Source of the DNA: an uncultured Clostridia bacterium | GTDB lineage: Bacteria > Bacillota > Clostridia > TANB77 > CAG-508 | Direction of reading: 5' to 3' | Length of the DNA stretch: 64,000 nt | Assembly: GCA_944390975.1 (NCBI GenBank) | Contig: CALXRX010000002.1 | Coordinates: forward strand, 30,020 to 94,019 | Shown here: one piece after another, positions 24,334 through 33,880 of the stretch | Layout: each line of letters starts with the position of its first letter | How positions within the stretch are numbered: the first letter of the stretch is position 1 | Notes under the pieces: generated by a model | The model's input: the letters and a program-made list of their open reading frames with translations, nothing else | Told to the model about the DNA's origin: nothing | Databases searched by the model: none | Program-made: the position numbers and the translations under genes

Positions 24334-25053
24334 TTATTTTCCTTTTTTAATTATTCTATTTTGATATTCTTTTATAGCTAATAGCAAATCTTCCTCTTTA
24401 AAATCAGGCCAATTTTTTTTCATAAAAACAAATTCTGAATAAATTGTTTGCCATGGTAAAAATCCACTTGTTCTTATTTGTCCACTTGTTCTTATCATAA
24501 GTTCTGGATCCGGCTGTCCTTTGGTATAAACAGTATTACTTATCATTTCCTCTGTAATATCATCTATTTGAATTTTACCTATTTTTACTTGTTTTGCAAT
24601 TTCTTTAGTGGCCATAACAAGTTCCGCTCTTCCACCATAATTAAATGCCACATTAAATACTATTCCTGTATTGGCTTCTGTTCTTTTAACTGCTTTGTTA
24701 ATACTTTCTTGTAATCTTTTTGATAAAGCAGATATTTCTCCTAATACTTGTATTTTTACATTTTCCGTATCTGCTCTTTTGGCAAAATCATCTAAATAAT
24801 TACCTAAAAGCAACATCAATGCTCCTACTTCCTCTTCTGTTCTTTTCCAATTTTCAGTTGAAAAAGCATATACAGTTAAATATTTAATTCCTATTTTATT
24901 GGCATACCTTACGATATTTTCTAGTACTTTTGCACCTTCTTTATGTCCAAGTTTAGGATCTAACCCTTTTTGTCTTGCCCAAGTTCTATTCCCATCCATA
25001 ATAATAGCAATATGTTTCGGTAAATTATTTTTATCTATATCCTCTAAAGTCAA
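24334..25053 (-). CDS. uppS: Undecaprenyl (isoprenyl) diphosphate synthase
   Basis: The 239-residue enzyme extends farnesyl diphosphate with isopentenyl diphosphate to the undecaprenyl carrier used in cell-wall assembly. The catalytic IIMDGNRTWARQ (Asp about residue 20), the YAFSTENWKR block and the RTSGQIRTSGFLPWQ motif are present. The frame opens at a TTG with AGGAG upstream; the next Met is inside the conserved core, so TTG is the likely start. The substrate must come from isoprenoid genes that are not in this window. Confidence 0.96.
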   Translation of the reverse strand: MTLEDIDKNNLPKHIAIIMDGNRTWARQKGLDPKLGHKEGAKVLENIVRYANKIGIKYLTVYAFSTENWKRTEEEVGALMLLLGNYLDDFAKRADTENVKIQVLGEISALSKRLQESINKAVKRTEANTGIVFNVAFNYGGRAELVMATKEIAKQVKIGKIQIDDITEEMISNTVYTKGQPDPELMIRTSGQIRTSGFLPWQTIYSEFVFMKKNWPDFKEEDLLLAIKEYQNRIIKKGK

Positions 25054-25095
25054 CGTTTTAGTACTCCTATCTCAATTTATATTTTTATATTTATG

Positions 25096-25644
25096 TTATA
25101 TGCTCATAATATCTTTTTCTTTGTTTTCTAATATACTATCTATTTCTCCAATTTTACTATCTGTTATTTTTTGTATTTGTTCTTCTGCTGTATGTAAATC
25201 ATCTTCTGTAATTTCTGAATCTTTTTGTTTCTTTTTGAATTCATCTATACCGTCTCTTCTAATACTTCTTATCGCAACTTTTGCTTCTTCTGCCATTTTT
25301 CTAACATCTTTTACTAGTTCTTTTCTTCTTTCTTCATTTAATTCAGGAAAAGCTAAGCGAATTACTTTTCCATCATTGTTTGGATTTATTCCAATATCAG
25401 ATGCTAATATTGCTCTTTCAATTTCTTTTAATATACTTAAATCCCAAGGTTGAATAACAATTAGCCTTGCTTCTGGAACAGATATTCCTGCAACTTGATT
25501 TATTGGTGTTGGTGTTCCATAATAGTCTATTTTTACTTTATTTAATATAGCTGGATTAGCTCTTCCAGCTCTTACCTCTGCTAAATTTTCACTAAATACA
25601 CTTATTGTTTTTTCCATTTTTTCTTTAATATTACTATAATCCAT
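25096..25644 (-). CDS. frr: Ribosome recycling factor
   Basis: The 182-residue protein releases ribosomes from mRNA after termination together with EF-G. It shows the family pattern, with the N-terminal MEKTISVFSENLAEVRAGRA, the central GTPTPINQVAGISVPEARL, and C-terminal long helices of the coiled-coil domain (EEAKVAIRSIRRDG). Length is standard. It sits 42 bases before uppS and 73 bases after pyrH in the conserved order. Confidence 0.98.
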   Translation of the reverse strand: MDYSNIKEKMEKTISVFSENLAEVRAGRANPAILNKVKIDYYGTPTPINQVAGISVPEARLIVIQPWDLSILKEIERAILASDIGINPNNDGKVIRLAFPELNEERRKELVKDVRKMAEEAKVAIRSIRRDGIDEFKKKQKDSEITEDDLHTAEEQIQKITDSKIGEIDSILENKEKDIMSI

Positions 25645-25717
25645 ATCACTAATCCCTTTCTTAAAATTATATTTATTGTTTTTTATTTTATTATATTACT
25701 ATTAATTATATTTAAAA

Positions 25718-26425
25718 CTATTTTACTATAGTTCCTATTTTTTCTCCTTTAACTATTTTTACCATATTCTCAGGTTTATCTATACCAAATACCATTAAAG
25801 GAATTTTATTATCTCGGCATAATGCTGTTGCTGTTGAATCCATAACTTTTAAATCTTTATTTAAAATATCTGTATATGAAATTTCATCATATTTAATTGC
25901 TGATGGATCTATTTTAGGATCTGCTGAATAAACTCCATCTATTGTTTTTGCAAGTAGTATTACTTCTGCATCAATTTCTGCTGCTCTAAGAGCTGCTCCT
26001 GTATCAGTTGTAAAGTAAGGGTTTCCAGTTCCACATGCGAATATAACTACTCTTCCTTTTTCTAAATGTTTAACTGCTTTTCTTTTTATGTATGGCTCTG
26101 CAATTTGTCTCATTTCTATTGCTGTTTGTACTCTTGTATTAAGTCCTCTTGCTTCAAGTGCATCTTGTAAAGCAAGTCCATTCATTGCTGTTGCTAGCAT
26201 TCCCATATAATCTGATGTTGTTCTTTCCATTTGATGCCCATATCTTCCTCTCCAGAAGTTACCACCTCCAACAACTATTGCCACTTGTACTCCTAAGTCT
26301 ACTAAATTTTTAATTTGATCACATATACTTCCTAAAACATCTGCGTATACACCTGTTTTTTTATCTCCTGCTAATGCTTCTCCACTAAGTTTTAATAATA
26401 CTCTTTTATATAGTACGTCGCCCAC
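25718..26425 (-). CDS. pyrH: UMP kinase
   Basis: The enzyme phosphorylates UMP to UDP using ATP in pyrimidine nucleotide synthesis. [12 protein letters not shown] at the start, [11 protein letters not shown], and [13 protein letters not shown] are the conserved blocks. The start is taken as GTG 26423-26425, since AGGAG is about 9 bases before it; a GTG three codons upstream is almost on top of the site. The 235-residue length is normal. It is 73 bases upstream of frr. Confidence 0.97.
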   Translation of the reverse strand: MGDVLYKRVLLKLSGEALAGDKKTGVYADVLGSICDQIKNLVDLGVQVAIVVGGGNFWRGRYGHQMERTTSDYMGMLATAMNGLALQDALEARGLNTRVQTAIEMRQIAEPYIKRKAVKHLEKGRVVIFACGTGNPYFTTDTGAALRAAEIDAEVILLAKTIDGVYSADPKIDPSAIKYDEISYTDILNKDLKVMDSTATALCRDNKIPLMVFGIDKPENMVKIVKGEKIGTIVK

Positions 26426-26569
26426 TTTTAACACTCTCCTAATCTTTTTTATTTATCGTTCCTTATTTTATCATATATCATTATATTTTTGCACTATTTT
26501 TTTCAAATTTATTAAAATTCCTTAAATTTAAAAGCAAAATCCAGTAAATTTTCGCTTATTATAAATTTA

Positions 26570-26630
26570 AATAAAAATAAAGCTTTCAGAAAATAACTTT
26601 ACTTAACTAATTTATTCACCAAAAGCTTTT
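26570..26630 (-). terminator. Probable terminator of sleB
   Basis: AAAGCTTT at 26622-26629 pairs with AAAGCTTT at 26579-26586, with further pairing inside (GAATAA with TTATTTTC), followed on the minus strand by TTATTTTTAT. It lies about 22 bases after the sleB stop codon. Confidence 0.55.
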
Positions 26631-26651
26631 TAATTTTGTATTTTTATATTC

Positions 26652-27350
26652 TTATTTACAAAATCTGTGTCTTCCTATTGTTACTACATGAGGTCTTGAC
26701 CAAATCCATTTATTAGTAGCTGTTGCTGGATTAAAGTAGTATATTGAGCCATATGAAGGATCCCATCCGTTTAAAGCATCTTGTGCAGCTTTTCTTGCTG
26801 TACTATTAGGTGTTAAATTTATTTGACCATCAGATACGACATCAAATGCTCCCTTTTGATATATAACTCCTGCTATTGTATTGGGAAAACTTGAACTTTT
26901 AACTCTGTTTAACACTACAGCTGCTACCGCAACTTGGCCTGTATACGGCTCTCCTCTTGCTTCTCCATATACCAAACGGCTTAATAAATCTAAATCACTA
27001 GAATTTGACGATGATGTACTTGAATTTCCTGATGAATTAAATATACCCATTGCTTCTAACGTATTTTTTCCAGCTATTCCATCAACTACTAATCCATTTT
27101 TCCTTTGAAAATATTTAACTGCTTCTAATGTTTGACTGCCATATATTCCATCAATATTTCCATTATAATATCCCCATCGCTTTAATTTAGTTTGTATTGT
27201 CCTTACTTCTTCTCCTCTTGATCCATATTTTGAAAGTGCTTGAACAATATTTACACTAAATATGTTGTACAATAAAAATAATAAAAGTACTGAACTAATA
27301 CTAATAATTGCAATTCTATTTGAATACATTGCTTTACCTATTTTTTTCAA
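26652..27350 (-). CDS. sleB: Spore cortex-lytic enzyme SleB-like
   Basis: The 232-residue protein has an N-terminal membrane anchor or signal (about 12-32), a peptidoglycan-binding domain (about 40-97, GSRGEEVRTIQTKLKRWGYY) and a C-terminal Hydrolase_2 domain (about 118-232, RLVYGEARGEPYTGQVAVAA). It is a lytic transglycosylase that breaks spore cortex during germination, so the host forms spores. The start is a TTG at 27348-27350 with AGAGGTGA upstream; an ATG seven codons later lacks a clear site. The ribosome site lies in the 3' arm of a hairpin. Confidence 0.92.
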   Translation of the reverse strand: MKKIGKAMYSNRIAIISISSVLLLFLLYNIFSVNIVQALSKYGSRGEEVRTIQTKLKRWGYYNGNIDGIYGSQTLEAVKYFQRKNGLVVDGIAGKNTLEAMGIFNSSGNSSTSSSNSSDLDLLSRLVYGEARGEPYTGQVAVAAVVLNRVKSSSFPNTIAGVIYQKGAFDVVSDGQINLTPNSTARKAAQDALNGWDPSYGSIYYFNPATATNKWIWSRPHVVTIGRHRFCK

Positions 27351-27352
27351 AA

Positions 27353-27411
27353 AAATTCACCTCTTTAGAAAAATACTATTTTTTAGTATTTTCTCCAAAT
27401 TAGGTGAATTT
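27353..27411 (-). terminator. Large hairpin between fhs and sleB, overlapping the sleB ribosome site
   Basis: AAATTCACCT pairs perfectly with AGGTGAATTT, and an inner AGAAAATACT pairs with AGTATTTTTCT with one bulge. On the minus strand the outer 3' arm runs into TTTTTTTG, giving a terminator after fhs. The SD AGAGGTGA of sleB is in that arm. Confidence 0.8.
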
Positions 27412-27428
27412 ATACAAAAATTTAATTT

Positions 27429-29090
27429 TTAAAATATTCCTACTATATTTCCATTTTCATCAATATCTATATTCTCTGCTGAAGGTATTCTTGGTAGTCC
27501 TGGCATTGTCATAATTTTTCCTGTTAATACAACTATAAATCCGGCTCCAGTTCGTAAATTTACCTCTGATACATGAATTTTAAATGGCTCTTTACACAAT
27601 AAATTTTTTGGATCATCAGAAAATGAATATTGTGTTTTTGCAATACATATTGGTAAATTTCCATATCCAAGTTTTTCTATTTGTTTTATTGTGTCCATTG
27701 CTTCTTCTGAAAATTCCACTCCAGATGCTCCATATATTTTTGTAGCTACTTTTTCAATTTTAGTCTGAACACTATCTTCTAAGTCATACATATACTCTAA
27801 TTTTGTTTCTTTTTCGCATAAAGAAGAAACTTTTGTTGCTAAGTCCTTTGCACCTTCGCCTCCTTTTCCCCATGCTTCAACTAAACTTAATTCTATTCCT
27901 TTTTCTTCTAATTTTGTTTTTAACAAGTTGATTTCTTCTTCTGTATCGTCTACATATTTATTAATAGCAACAATAACATTTAATCCAAATTTATTTTTAA
28001 TATTGTCCACATGTCTTAACAAATTATGTACACCTTCTTCTAAAGCTTGTAAATTTTCTTTTTGTATATCTTCTTTTTCAACTCCACCATGATATTTTAA
28101 TGCTTTCATTGTTGCAACACATACAACTGCTGAAGGTTTTATTCCTAAAGTCCTACATTTAATATCAATAAATTTTTCAGCTCCTAAATCTGCTCCAAAT
28201 CCTGCTTCTGTTACAACATATTCTCCTAGTTTAAGAGCCATTTTTGTTGCCATTATACTATTACATCCATGTGCAATATTAGCAAATGGTCCTCCATGGA
28301 TAAAAGCTGGTGTATGTTCTAATGTTTGTACTAAATTTGGTTTTATTGCATCCTTTAATAAAACTGCTAAACTTCCTTGAGCTTTTAAGTCACTCGCTCT
28401 TATTGGTTGTTCTTCTTCATTATATCCAACAATGATGTTACCAATTCTTTTCTTTAAGTCTTCTATATCTTTTGACAAACATAAAATTGCCATAATTTCT
28501 GATGCAACAGTAATATCAAATCCATCTTCTCTTGGCACTATGTTTTTCTCTCCTGATAGGCCACATTCAATTTTTCTTAATTGTCTATCATTTAGGTCTA
28601 CGCATCTTTTCCATACAACTTTTTTAAATTTTAATTCATTTCCAAAATAAATATGATTATCAATCATAGCTGCAAGTAAGTTATTTGCAGATGTTATTGC
28701 ATGTATATCACCTGTAAAATGTAAATTAATATCTTCCATTGGTGCAACTTGAGCATATCCTCCTCCTGTTGCTCCTCCTTTTATTCCAAATACAGGTCCT
28801 AATGATGGTTCTCTTAAAGCTAATACTGCTTTTTTACCTATTTTAGATAATCCATCAGCAAGTCCTATAGATATTGTTGTTTTTCCTTCTCCTAATGGTG
28901 TTGGATTTACAGCCGTAACTAGTACTAGTTTTCCATTTTCTCTTTCTTTTATTTTTTCATATAATTTGTCAGAAATTTTTGCTTTATACTTTCCATAATT
29001 TTCAACATATTCTTCATCAATATTTAATTTTTGTGCCACCTCTGTAATTGGTTTTAATTTCACACTTCTTGCTATTTCAATATCTCCCAT
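27429..29090 (-). CDS. fhs: Formate-tetrahydrofolate ligase
   Basis: The 553-residue enzyme joins formate and tetrahydrofolate with ATP to form 10-formyl-THF, for one-carbon metabolism and, in acetogens, the methyl branch of the Wood-Ljungdahl pathway. The P-loop-like [13 protein letters not shown], the central [20 protein letters not shown] and later [12 protein letters not shown] show the family. The start is ATG 29088-29090 after AAAGGAGTG; the frame begins 3 codons upstream at GTG. Its partner folD is in the window at 55.5 kb. A strong hairpin follows. Confidence 0.98.
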   Translation of the reverse strand: MGDIEIARSVKLKPITEVAQKLNIDEEYVENYGKYKAKISDKLYEKIKERENGKLVLVTAVNPTPLGEGKTTISIGLADGLSKIGKKAVLALREPSLGPVFGIKGGATGGGYAQVAPMEDINLHFTGDIHAITSANNLLAAMIDNHIYFGNELKFKKVVWKRCVDLNDRQLRKIECGLSGEKNIVPREDGFDITVASEIMAILCLSKDIEDLKKRIGNIIVGYNEEEQPIRASDLKAQGSLAVLLKDAIKPNLVQTLEHTPAFIHGGPFANIAHGCNSIMATKMALKLGEYVVTEAGFGADLGAEKFIDIKCRTLGIKPSAVVCVATMKALKYHGGVEKEDIQKENLQALEEGVHNLLRHVDNIKNKFGLNVIVAINKYVDDTEEEINLLKTKLEEKGIELSLVEAWGKGGEGAKDLATKVSSLCEKETKLEYMYDLEDSVQTKIEKVATKIYGASGVEFSEEAMDTIKQIEKLGYGNLPICIAKTQYSFSDDPKNLLCKEPFKIHVSEVNLRTGAGFIVVLTGKIMTMPGLPRIPSAENIDIDENGNIVGIF

Positions 29091-29114
29091 TTTTTTCACT
29101 CCTTTTTTTATTTT

Positions 29115-29546
29115 TTAAAATATTAAACCTGCTGTAATTCCTATTATTGCCCCAACTATAACTTGTTTTGGTGTATGTCCTAATATCTCTACTAATCTTT
29201 CTTGAACTTGTATATTAGTTAACCCAGGTGTATTAACAATTTTATTTAATAAACTAGCTTGTTTTCCTGCAGCCCTTCTTATACCCGCTGCATCATACAT
29301 TACAATAAAAGAAAATATAACTGCTAAAGCAAATATTGGACTTGTAGTACCTTCTGTTTTTCCTATCATTGTTGCAAGTGATGTTACTACTGCTGTATGA
29401 GAACTAGGCATTCCTCCTGCTCCCATAATTCTTTTAAAATTAAATTTTTTAGTTGTTACTAAATCCCAAATAACTTTAAACATTTGTATCCCAAACCATA
29501 GTATAAATGGAACATATAGGTATCTAAACTGTGTAATTTCCTCCAT
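29115..29546 (-). CDS. Divergent PAP2/DUF212 membrane protein
   Basis: The 143-residue protein of the YuiD family has hydrophobic helices at about 10-28, 55-85 and 125-143, with the RIMGAGGMPSSHTAVVTSL motif where the phosphatase histidine pattern of PAP2 enzymes is partly kept (SSH), and MYDAAGIRRAAGKQA. A phosphatase role is possible but not shown. It is 25 bases before the fhs start. Confidence 0.9.
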   Translation of the reverse strand: MEEITQFRYLYVPFILWFGIQMFKVIWDLVTTKKFNFKRIMGAGGMPSSHTAVVTSLATMIGKTEGTTSPIFALAVIFSFIVMYDAAGIRRAAGKQASLLNKIVNTPGLTNIQVQERLVEILGHTPKQVIVGAIIGITAGLIF

Positions 29547-29608
29547 TATTTTCCCCTTTCAAAGTTTTCTTTTTGAATTTATCTTTCCTATAAGTAAAAA
29601 TTTTTAAT

Positions 29609-29833
29609 TTATTCTACATTAAAATCTTCTTCAGTCACTTCATCTTCTTTTTTTATTAATATAGAAATTCTTTTTTCGGCATTTTCAAGTATTTGGCTAC
29701 ATTTCTTAGATAATTTCATTCCTTCTTCAAATTTAGATACAGATTCATCTAAGTTTAAATCTCCCTTTTCCAATTCATTAGCTATTATTTCTAATTGTTT
29801 TATTGTGTCTTCAAAATTTGCCTCTTTTTCCAT
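29609..29833 (-). CDS. xseB: Exodeoxyribonuclease VII small subunit
   Basis: The 74-residue helical protein (NFEDTIKQLEIIANELEKG, then KFEEGMKLSKKCSQIL) is the small subunit that assembles with XseA to degrade single-stranded DNA from both ends. Length is normal. It lies 46 bases after xseA in the usual order. Confidence 0.95.
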   Translation of the reverse strand: MEKEANFEDTIKQLEIIANELEKGDLNLDESVSKFEEGMKLSKKCSQILENAEKRISILIKKEDEVTEEDFNVE

Positions 29834-29879
29834 TTTTTATTACTCCTTTCATAATTTATATTTACTATTTTTTTGTAGT

Positions 29880-31070
29880 TTAGTCTAAAACTTTTGCTTT
29901 TTTATTTCCATCAATAAATCTTAATTCTATTTCTTCATTTAATTCAACATCCTTAACTGACTTAATCGTTTTTCCCTCTTTATTTGCTATACAATAACCT
30001 CTAGTTAATGTTTTTAATGGACTTAATGAATCCAGCTTTGCAACTAATGTTAATAGTTCATTTTTTCTGTCTTTATATTTATTTACAATACTATTTTCCA
30101 AACTTTTTACTAACATATCTACTCTTATATATTGTTCATTAACTCTTTGTAATGGCTCTTTAAATGCTCTAGACGCCATACACTTTTCATACTTCATTCT
30201 CATTAATTCTACTTTTTTCTTTAAAGCTAATTTAAGACGGTTATTATAATTATGTAATTTCAATTTAATTTCTTCTATATCTGAAACTGCAAGTTCGGCA
30301 GCTGCAGAAGGTGTAGGTGCTCTTAAATCTGCCACAAAATCTGCTATAGTAAAATCTGTTTCATGTCCTACTGCAGATATTATAGGAATTTTAGACTCAT
30401 AAATTGCTCTTGCAACTATTTCTTCATTAAATGGCCATAAATCTTCTAAAGATCCTCCGCCTCTTGCTAAAATTAATACATCTGCTAATTTTTTCTCGTT
30501 CATATATTTAATTGCTTCTGCTATTTTTATGCTAGCACCCTCACCTTGTACTGGCACAGGAAATAACCTTATATATACATTTGGATTTCTTCTTGTACTT
30601 ACATTTATAATATCTTTTATTACAGATCCAGTTTGAGAAGTTAATACCCCAATTGTTTTTGGCATAAAAGGTATCTTCTTTTTGTATTTTGAATCAAATA
30701 AACCTTCTTTTTCAAGTTTTAGTTTTAGTTCTTCATAAGCTTTATATAAACTTCCCATTCCTTCTTCTTGCATTGCTTTACAGTAAATTTGATATACACC
30801 ATCTCTTTCAAAAACTGAAACAGTTCCAAATACCATAACTTTCATTCCGTCTTTAGGTGTGAATTTTAAATTTCCTGTATAAGATTTAAACATAATACAT
30901 TTTATTAAAGAATTGTCATCTTTTAATGTAAAGTATAAATGCCCTGTATAATGATTTTTAAAATTTGAAATTTCTCCTTTTACCAATACATTATTTAAGT
31001 ATTCATCTCCAGCAACTTTTTCTTTTATGTACTTATTTAAATCACTTACTGATATTGCTTCATATTTCAT
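29880..31070 (-). CDS. xseA: Exodeoxyribonuclease VII large subunit
   Basis: The 396-residue protein has an N-terminal OB-fold (about 1-100, VLVKGEISNFKNHYTGHLYF) and the exonuclease core (about 120-310, IGVLTSQTGSVIKDI, then RGGGSLEDLWPFNEE and SAVGHETDFTIADFVAD). It degrades ssDNA in repair. A coiled-coil segment follows for binding XseB. It is 73 bases after nusB, with a hairpin between. Confidence 0.97.
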   Translation of the reverse strand: MKYEAISVSDLNKYIKEKVAGDEYLNNVLVKGEISNFKNHYTGHLYFTLKDDNSLIKCIMFKSYTGNLKFTPKDGMKVMVFGTVSVFERDGVYQIYCKAMQEEGMGSLYKAYEELKLKLEKEGLFDSKYKKKIPFMPKTIGVLTSQTGSVIKDIINVSTRRNPNVYIRLFPVPVQGEGASIKIAEAIKYMNEKKLADVLILARGGGSLEDLWPFNEEIVARAIYESKIPIISAVGHETDFTIADFVADLRAPTPSAAAELAVSDIEEIKLKLHNYNNRLKLALKKKVELMRMKYEKCMASRAFKEPLQRVNEQYIRVDMLVKSLENSIVNKYKDRKNELLTLVAKLDSLSPLKTLTRGYCIANKEGKTIKSVKDVELNEEIELRFIDGNKKAKVLD

Positions 31071-31093
31071 ATTCTTCTCCTATACTAAAATCT

Positions 31094-31136
31094 AAGATGT
31101 CAAAAGTCGAACACTAATGTTAACTTCCGACATCTT
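31094..31136. repeat. Hairpin between nusB and xseA
   Basis: AAGATGTC and GACATCTT are perfect 8-bp arms with further internal pairing (AAGTC with a GTT/ACT pattern). The plus strand continues into TTTTTAA; the minus strand continues into AGATTTTAG. It may weaken transcription into xseA. Confidence 0.55.
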
Positions 31137-31143
31137 TTTAACC

Positions 31144-31551
31144 TTAATTATTTAAACTTTTTACTATACTTGCTAGTACTCCATTTATAAATATACGAGA
31201 ATTATCTTCTCCATATTTTTTTGCTAACTCTACCACTTCGTTTATTACTACTTTAAATGGTATTTTTTTATATATAATTTCATATATAGCTAATTTTAGA
31301 AGTGAAATATTTATTTGGGAAACTCTTTCAATTGTCCATCCTTCTTTTAAATTACTTGATATTTGTTTTTCAATTTCTTCTTCATTTTTGATAATTCCTA
31401 CAATAGTGTCTCTTATGTAGTTTTGCATTCCTTGGTTTGTTATTTCATTATTTTCAATATAAAGTTCTATTTGTTCTTCTGCATTATCTTGTTGCATTTC
31501 TATACTATATAATAATTTAAAAGCTTCTTCTCTTGCTAGCGTTCTATTCAT
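31144..31551 (-). CDS. nusB: Transcription antitermination factor NusB
   Basis: The 135-residue all-helical protein ([20 protein letters not shown] at the start; [21 protein letters not shown] and FINGVLASI at the end) binds boxA RNA with NusE/S10 in rRNA antitermination complexes. It follows DUF2273 by 23 bases and precedes xseA, the same order as in many Firmicutes where asp23-nusB-folD-xseA occur; folD is absent from this spot. Confidence 0.97.
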   Translation of the reverse strand: MNRTLAREEAFKLLYSIEMQQDNAEEQIELYIENNEITNQGMQNYIRDTIVGIIKNEEEIEKQISSNLKEGWTIERVSQINISLLKLAIYEIIYKKIPFKVVINEVVELAKKYGEDNSRIFINGVLASIVKSLNN

Positions 31552-31574
31552 AATATTTCCTCTTTCTTTTAATT

Positions 31575-31778
31575 CTACATTCTATCTATAAAATTTTTTA
31601 GTTTTTCTTTAACATCATATTTATTTCTTTGTACGTAATTTCCAATAAATATTCCTATTATTACTAATATAATTCCTACAATTAATTCATATAAACGTGT
31701 ACACAATATAATAATTGCAATTACTCCTCCTATAATTCCACCTTTATATTCACTTACAAAATTTTTAAAATTATCCAT
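31575..31778 (-). CDS. DUF2273 small membrane protein
   Basis: Started at the ATG 31776-31778 with AGGAGGAG directly upstream; the frame extends 14 codons into the amaP gene. The 67-residue product has two hydrophobic segments ([14 protein letters not shown] and [14 protein letters not shown]) and a basic tail. DUF2273 proteins pair with AmaP and Asp23-family proteins, as here, in the envelope-stress cluster. Confidence 0.88.
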   Translation of the reverse strand: MDNFKNFVSEYKGGIIGGVIAIIILCTRLYELIVGIILVIIGIFIGNYVQRNKYDVKEKLKNFIDRM

Positions 31779-31788
31779 TTTTCTCCTC

Positions 31789-32346
31789 CTATACTTGTGT
31801 GTTTTCTGGGTTAGGAGCAATATTTTTTACTCTTACATTTACTTCTTTTATATCTATATCCATTGATTTTTTTACCACATCTTTTATTTTTAATTGTAAA
31901 TCATTTGATAAATCTTTTATAATAACATCTTGTGTAACATATAATATAACATCAATATTAATATTATTGTCTTTTGATAATACTACTTTTGATGAAATAT
32001 CTTGTGCCCCATCAATTTGTTTTACAACACCACTTACAAGGTTTTGTATTGTATCCTTTGATATAAATAATTTACCATTTTCATTTTGTATTAAAATCCC
32101 GTTTTCAATTCCATCATCATTTTTTGAATCAGATGAAAAGAAAATTCCTTTTATTGCAAGTAGTATAAATACTACTAATACGCCTAATGTGATATTTGAT
32201 GAAACAGGATTGTTTAAAACATTTTTTACATATAATGTAATTATATCTATATTAATCCAACCAAAAATAACTAAACAAAATAAAATTGAAAAAATTAATA
32301 TAATACTTGAAAATAATACTAAAGCTATTCTATCTAATACTTTCAT
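31789..32346 (-). CDS. amaP: Alkaline shock membrane anchor protein AmaP
   Basis: The 185-residue protein has two membrane helices (about 8-33 and 52-70) and a C-terminal cytoplasmic Asp23-like domain (residues 90-185, NINIDVILYVTQDVIIKDL then DIDIKEVNVRVKNIAP). AmaP tethers Asp23-family proteins to the membrane. It sits 32 bases after the asp23 gene and 10 bases before DUF2273. Confidence 0.9.
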   Translation of the reverse strand: MKVLDRIALVLFSSIILIFSILFCLVIFGWINIDIITLYVKNVLNNPVSSNITLGVLVVFILLAIKGIFFSSDSKNDDGIENGILIQNENGKLFISKDTIQNLVSGVVKQIDGAQDISSKVVLSKDNNINIDVILYVTQDVIIKDLSNDLQLKIKDVVKKSMDIDIKEVNVRVKNIAPNPENTQV

Positions 32347-32378
32347 ATACTATTACATTCCTTCCTACATTTAATATA

Positions 32379-32798
32379 TTATTCTTGAACGTTTTCTTGT
32401 TCTTGATTATTAATATCTGTATTAACTCCTTGAACATGTACATTTACTTCTATTACTTTTAGTCCTGTCATTGTTTCTACAGCTTTTTTTACTCTATTTT
32501 GTATTTCAAAAGCTACATCTGGTATTCTTGTACCATATTCAACTATAATATTAACATCTATTTTAGTTTCTTTTTCTCCAACTTCTACTTTAATTCCTTT
32601 AGATAAGTTTTTCTTTCCACTTAATACTTCTGTAATTCCTCCTGCAAATCCTCCTGCCATTCCAGAAACACCTGGTACTTCTGATACTGCTACTCCAGCA
32701 ATAACAGCAACTACATCATCAGATATTTTTATGCTATTATTATCTTGGCTTTCTATTGAAACTTCCTCTTTTACATTCTCTACATTTTCATTTTCCAT
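32379..32798 (-). CDS. Asp23/Gls24 family envelope stress protein
   Basis: The 139-residue protein has the family core: KISDDVVAVIAGVAVSEVPG, then GIKVEVGEKETKIDVNIIVEYG, and a final VKAVETMTGLKVIEVNVHV-like stretch. It is an abundant membrane-associated protein anchored by AmaP. It is first in the amaP-DUF2273-nusB group and is separated from tsf by a terminator. Confidence 0.94.
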   Translation of the reverse strand: MENENVENVKEEVSIESQDNNSIKISDDVVAVIAGVAVSEVPGVSGMAGGFAGGITEVLSGKKNLSKGIKVEVGEKETKIDVNIIVEYGTRIPDVAFEIQNRVKKAVETMTGLKVIEVNVHVQGVNTDINNQEQENVQE

Positions 32799-32820
32799 AA
32801 TTATTCCTCCTTAAATATTA

Positions 32821-32867
32821 AAAAAATTGATACACTTAAGTTTGTCTACCTTAGTATATCAATTTTT
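32821..32867 (-). terminator. Terminator between tsf and asp23
   Basis: AAAAATTGATA pairs with TATCAATTTTT in a long AT-rich stem with inner CTAAGG/CTTAAG pairing, followed on the minus strand by a run of seven Ts. It ends the rpsB-tsf transcript. Confidence 0.75.
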
Positions 32868-32921
32868 CTAAAATTTTACAACATATTTAATTAAATTTTA
32901 ACTATTTTAATTAATTTATAC

Positions 32922-33800
32922 TTATTTTAATTGATCCATAACTTCCTTAGCAAAATTTTCTTCTTTCTTTTCAATTCCTTCACCTTTTTCAAATCTTGCA
33001 AATTTTAAAATTTTTGCTCCTTTTTGTTCTACTAATTTTCCAACTTTAACATCAGGATCTTTTACAAAAGCTTGTTCAACTAAACAAATTTCAGAATAGA
33101 ATTTTCCAATTCTTCCTTGTACCATTTTTTCAGCAATTTCAGCTGGCTTTCCTTCATTCATTGCTTGTGCTTTTAGTATTTCCATTTCTTTTTCTACACG
33201 CTCTTGTGGAACAGCTTCTCTATCTAAGTATTCTGGTCTTGCAGCAGCTATTTGCATACAAATGTCTTTTGCAAGTTCTTCATCTCCATTTTCTAATTCA
33301 ACAAGTACTCCTATTTTTCCATCACCATGTATATATTTTTCTACAAGTCCATTTGTTTCAAATCTTGCAAATCTTCTTATTGTTAAGTTTTCTCCAATTG
33401 TTGCAATTTTTCCTGTTAATACTTCTTGAACTGTTTTTGATGAATCTTTAATAGATTTTTGATTTAATAAATCTTCTACATCATTTGGATTTTCTTTAGC
33501 AATTTGTTCTGCAACATCTTCAACAAAGCTTCTAAATTCTTCATTTTTTCCAACAAAGTCTGTTTCTGAGTTTACTTCTACAATACTTCCTACTTTTCCG
33601 TCTTCTGAAACATATGCTGTTACAACACCTTCAGCAGCTACTCTGTCTGATTTTTTTGCAGCTTTTGCTATTCCTCTTTCACGTAATAACTCAATGGCTT
33701 TCTCGATATCACCATTTGTTTCTGTTAAAACTTTTTTGCAATCCATCATTCCTGCACCTGTTTTTTCTCTTAATTCTTTAACTAATGTTGCTGTAATCAT
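32922..33800 (-). CDS. tsf: Translation elongation factor Ts
   Basis: The 292-residue protein recharges EF-Tu with GTP. N-terminal TLVKELREKTGAGMMDCKK, then the conserved SETDFVGKNEEFRSF and a C-terminal FYSEICLVEQAFVKD mark it clearly. It follows rpsB after 80 bases, including a hairpin at 33841-33862. Confidence 0.98.
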   Translation of the reverse strand: MITATLVKELREKTGAGMMDCKKVLTETNGDIEKAIELLRERGIAKAAKKSDRVAAEGVVTAYVSEDGKVGSIVEVNSETDFVGKNEEFRSFVEDVAEQIAKENPNDVEDLLNQKSIKDSSKTVQEVLTGKIATIGENLTIRRFARFETNGLVEKYIHGDGKIGVLVELENGDEELAKDICMQIAAARPEYLDREAVPQERVEKEMEILKAQAMNEGKPAEIAEKMVQGRIGKFYSEICLVEQAFVKDPDVKVGKLVEQKGAKILKFARFEKGEGIEKKEENFAKEVMDQLK

Positions 33801-33840
33801 TTTATATTCCTCCTTCTATATTCTTTTATATTTTTAAAAT

Positions 33841-33862
33841 GGACACGGCCCTGACCGTGCCC
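33841..33862 (-). terminator. Hairpin between rpsB and tsf
   Basis: GGGCACGG and CCGTGTCC form an 8-bp stem (one G-U) with a 6-base loop, followed by CATTTTAAAA on the minus strand. It is probably an attenuator that lowers tsf expression relative to rpsB, rather than a full stop. Confidence 0.5.
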
Positions 33863-33880
33863 ATACAAATATTTTATAAA

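Noticed and set aside
31799..32374. A plus-strand frame of 191 codons opposite amaP.
   Set aside because: The minus strand codes for a recognisable AmaP protein in its conserved setting; the plus-strand product has no ribosome site and a shadow-like Phe/Ser/Thr-rich composition.
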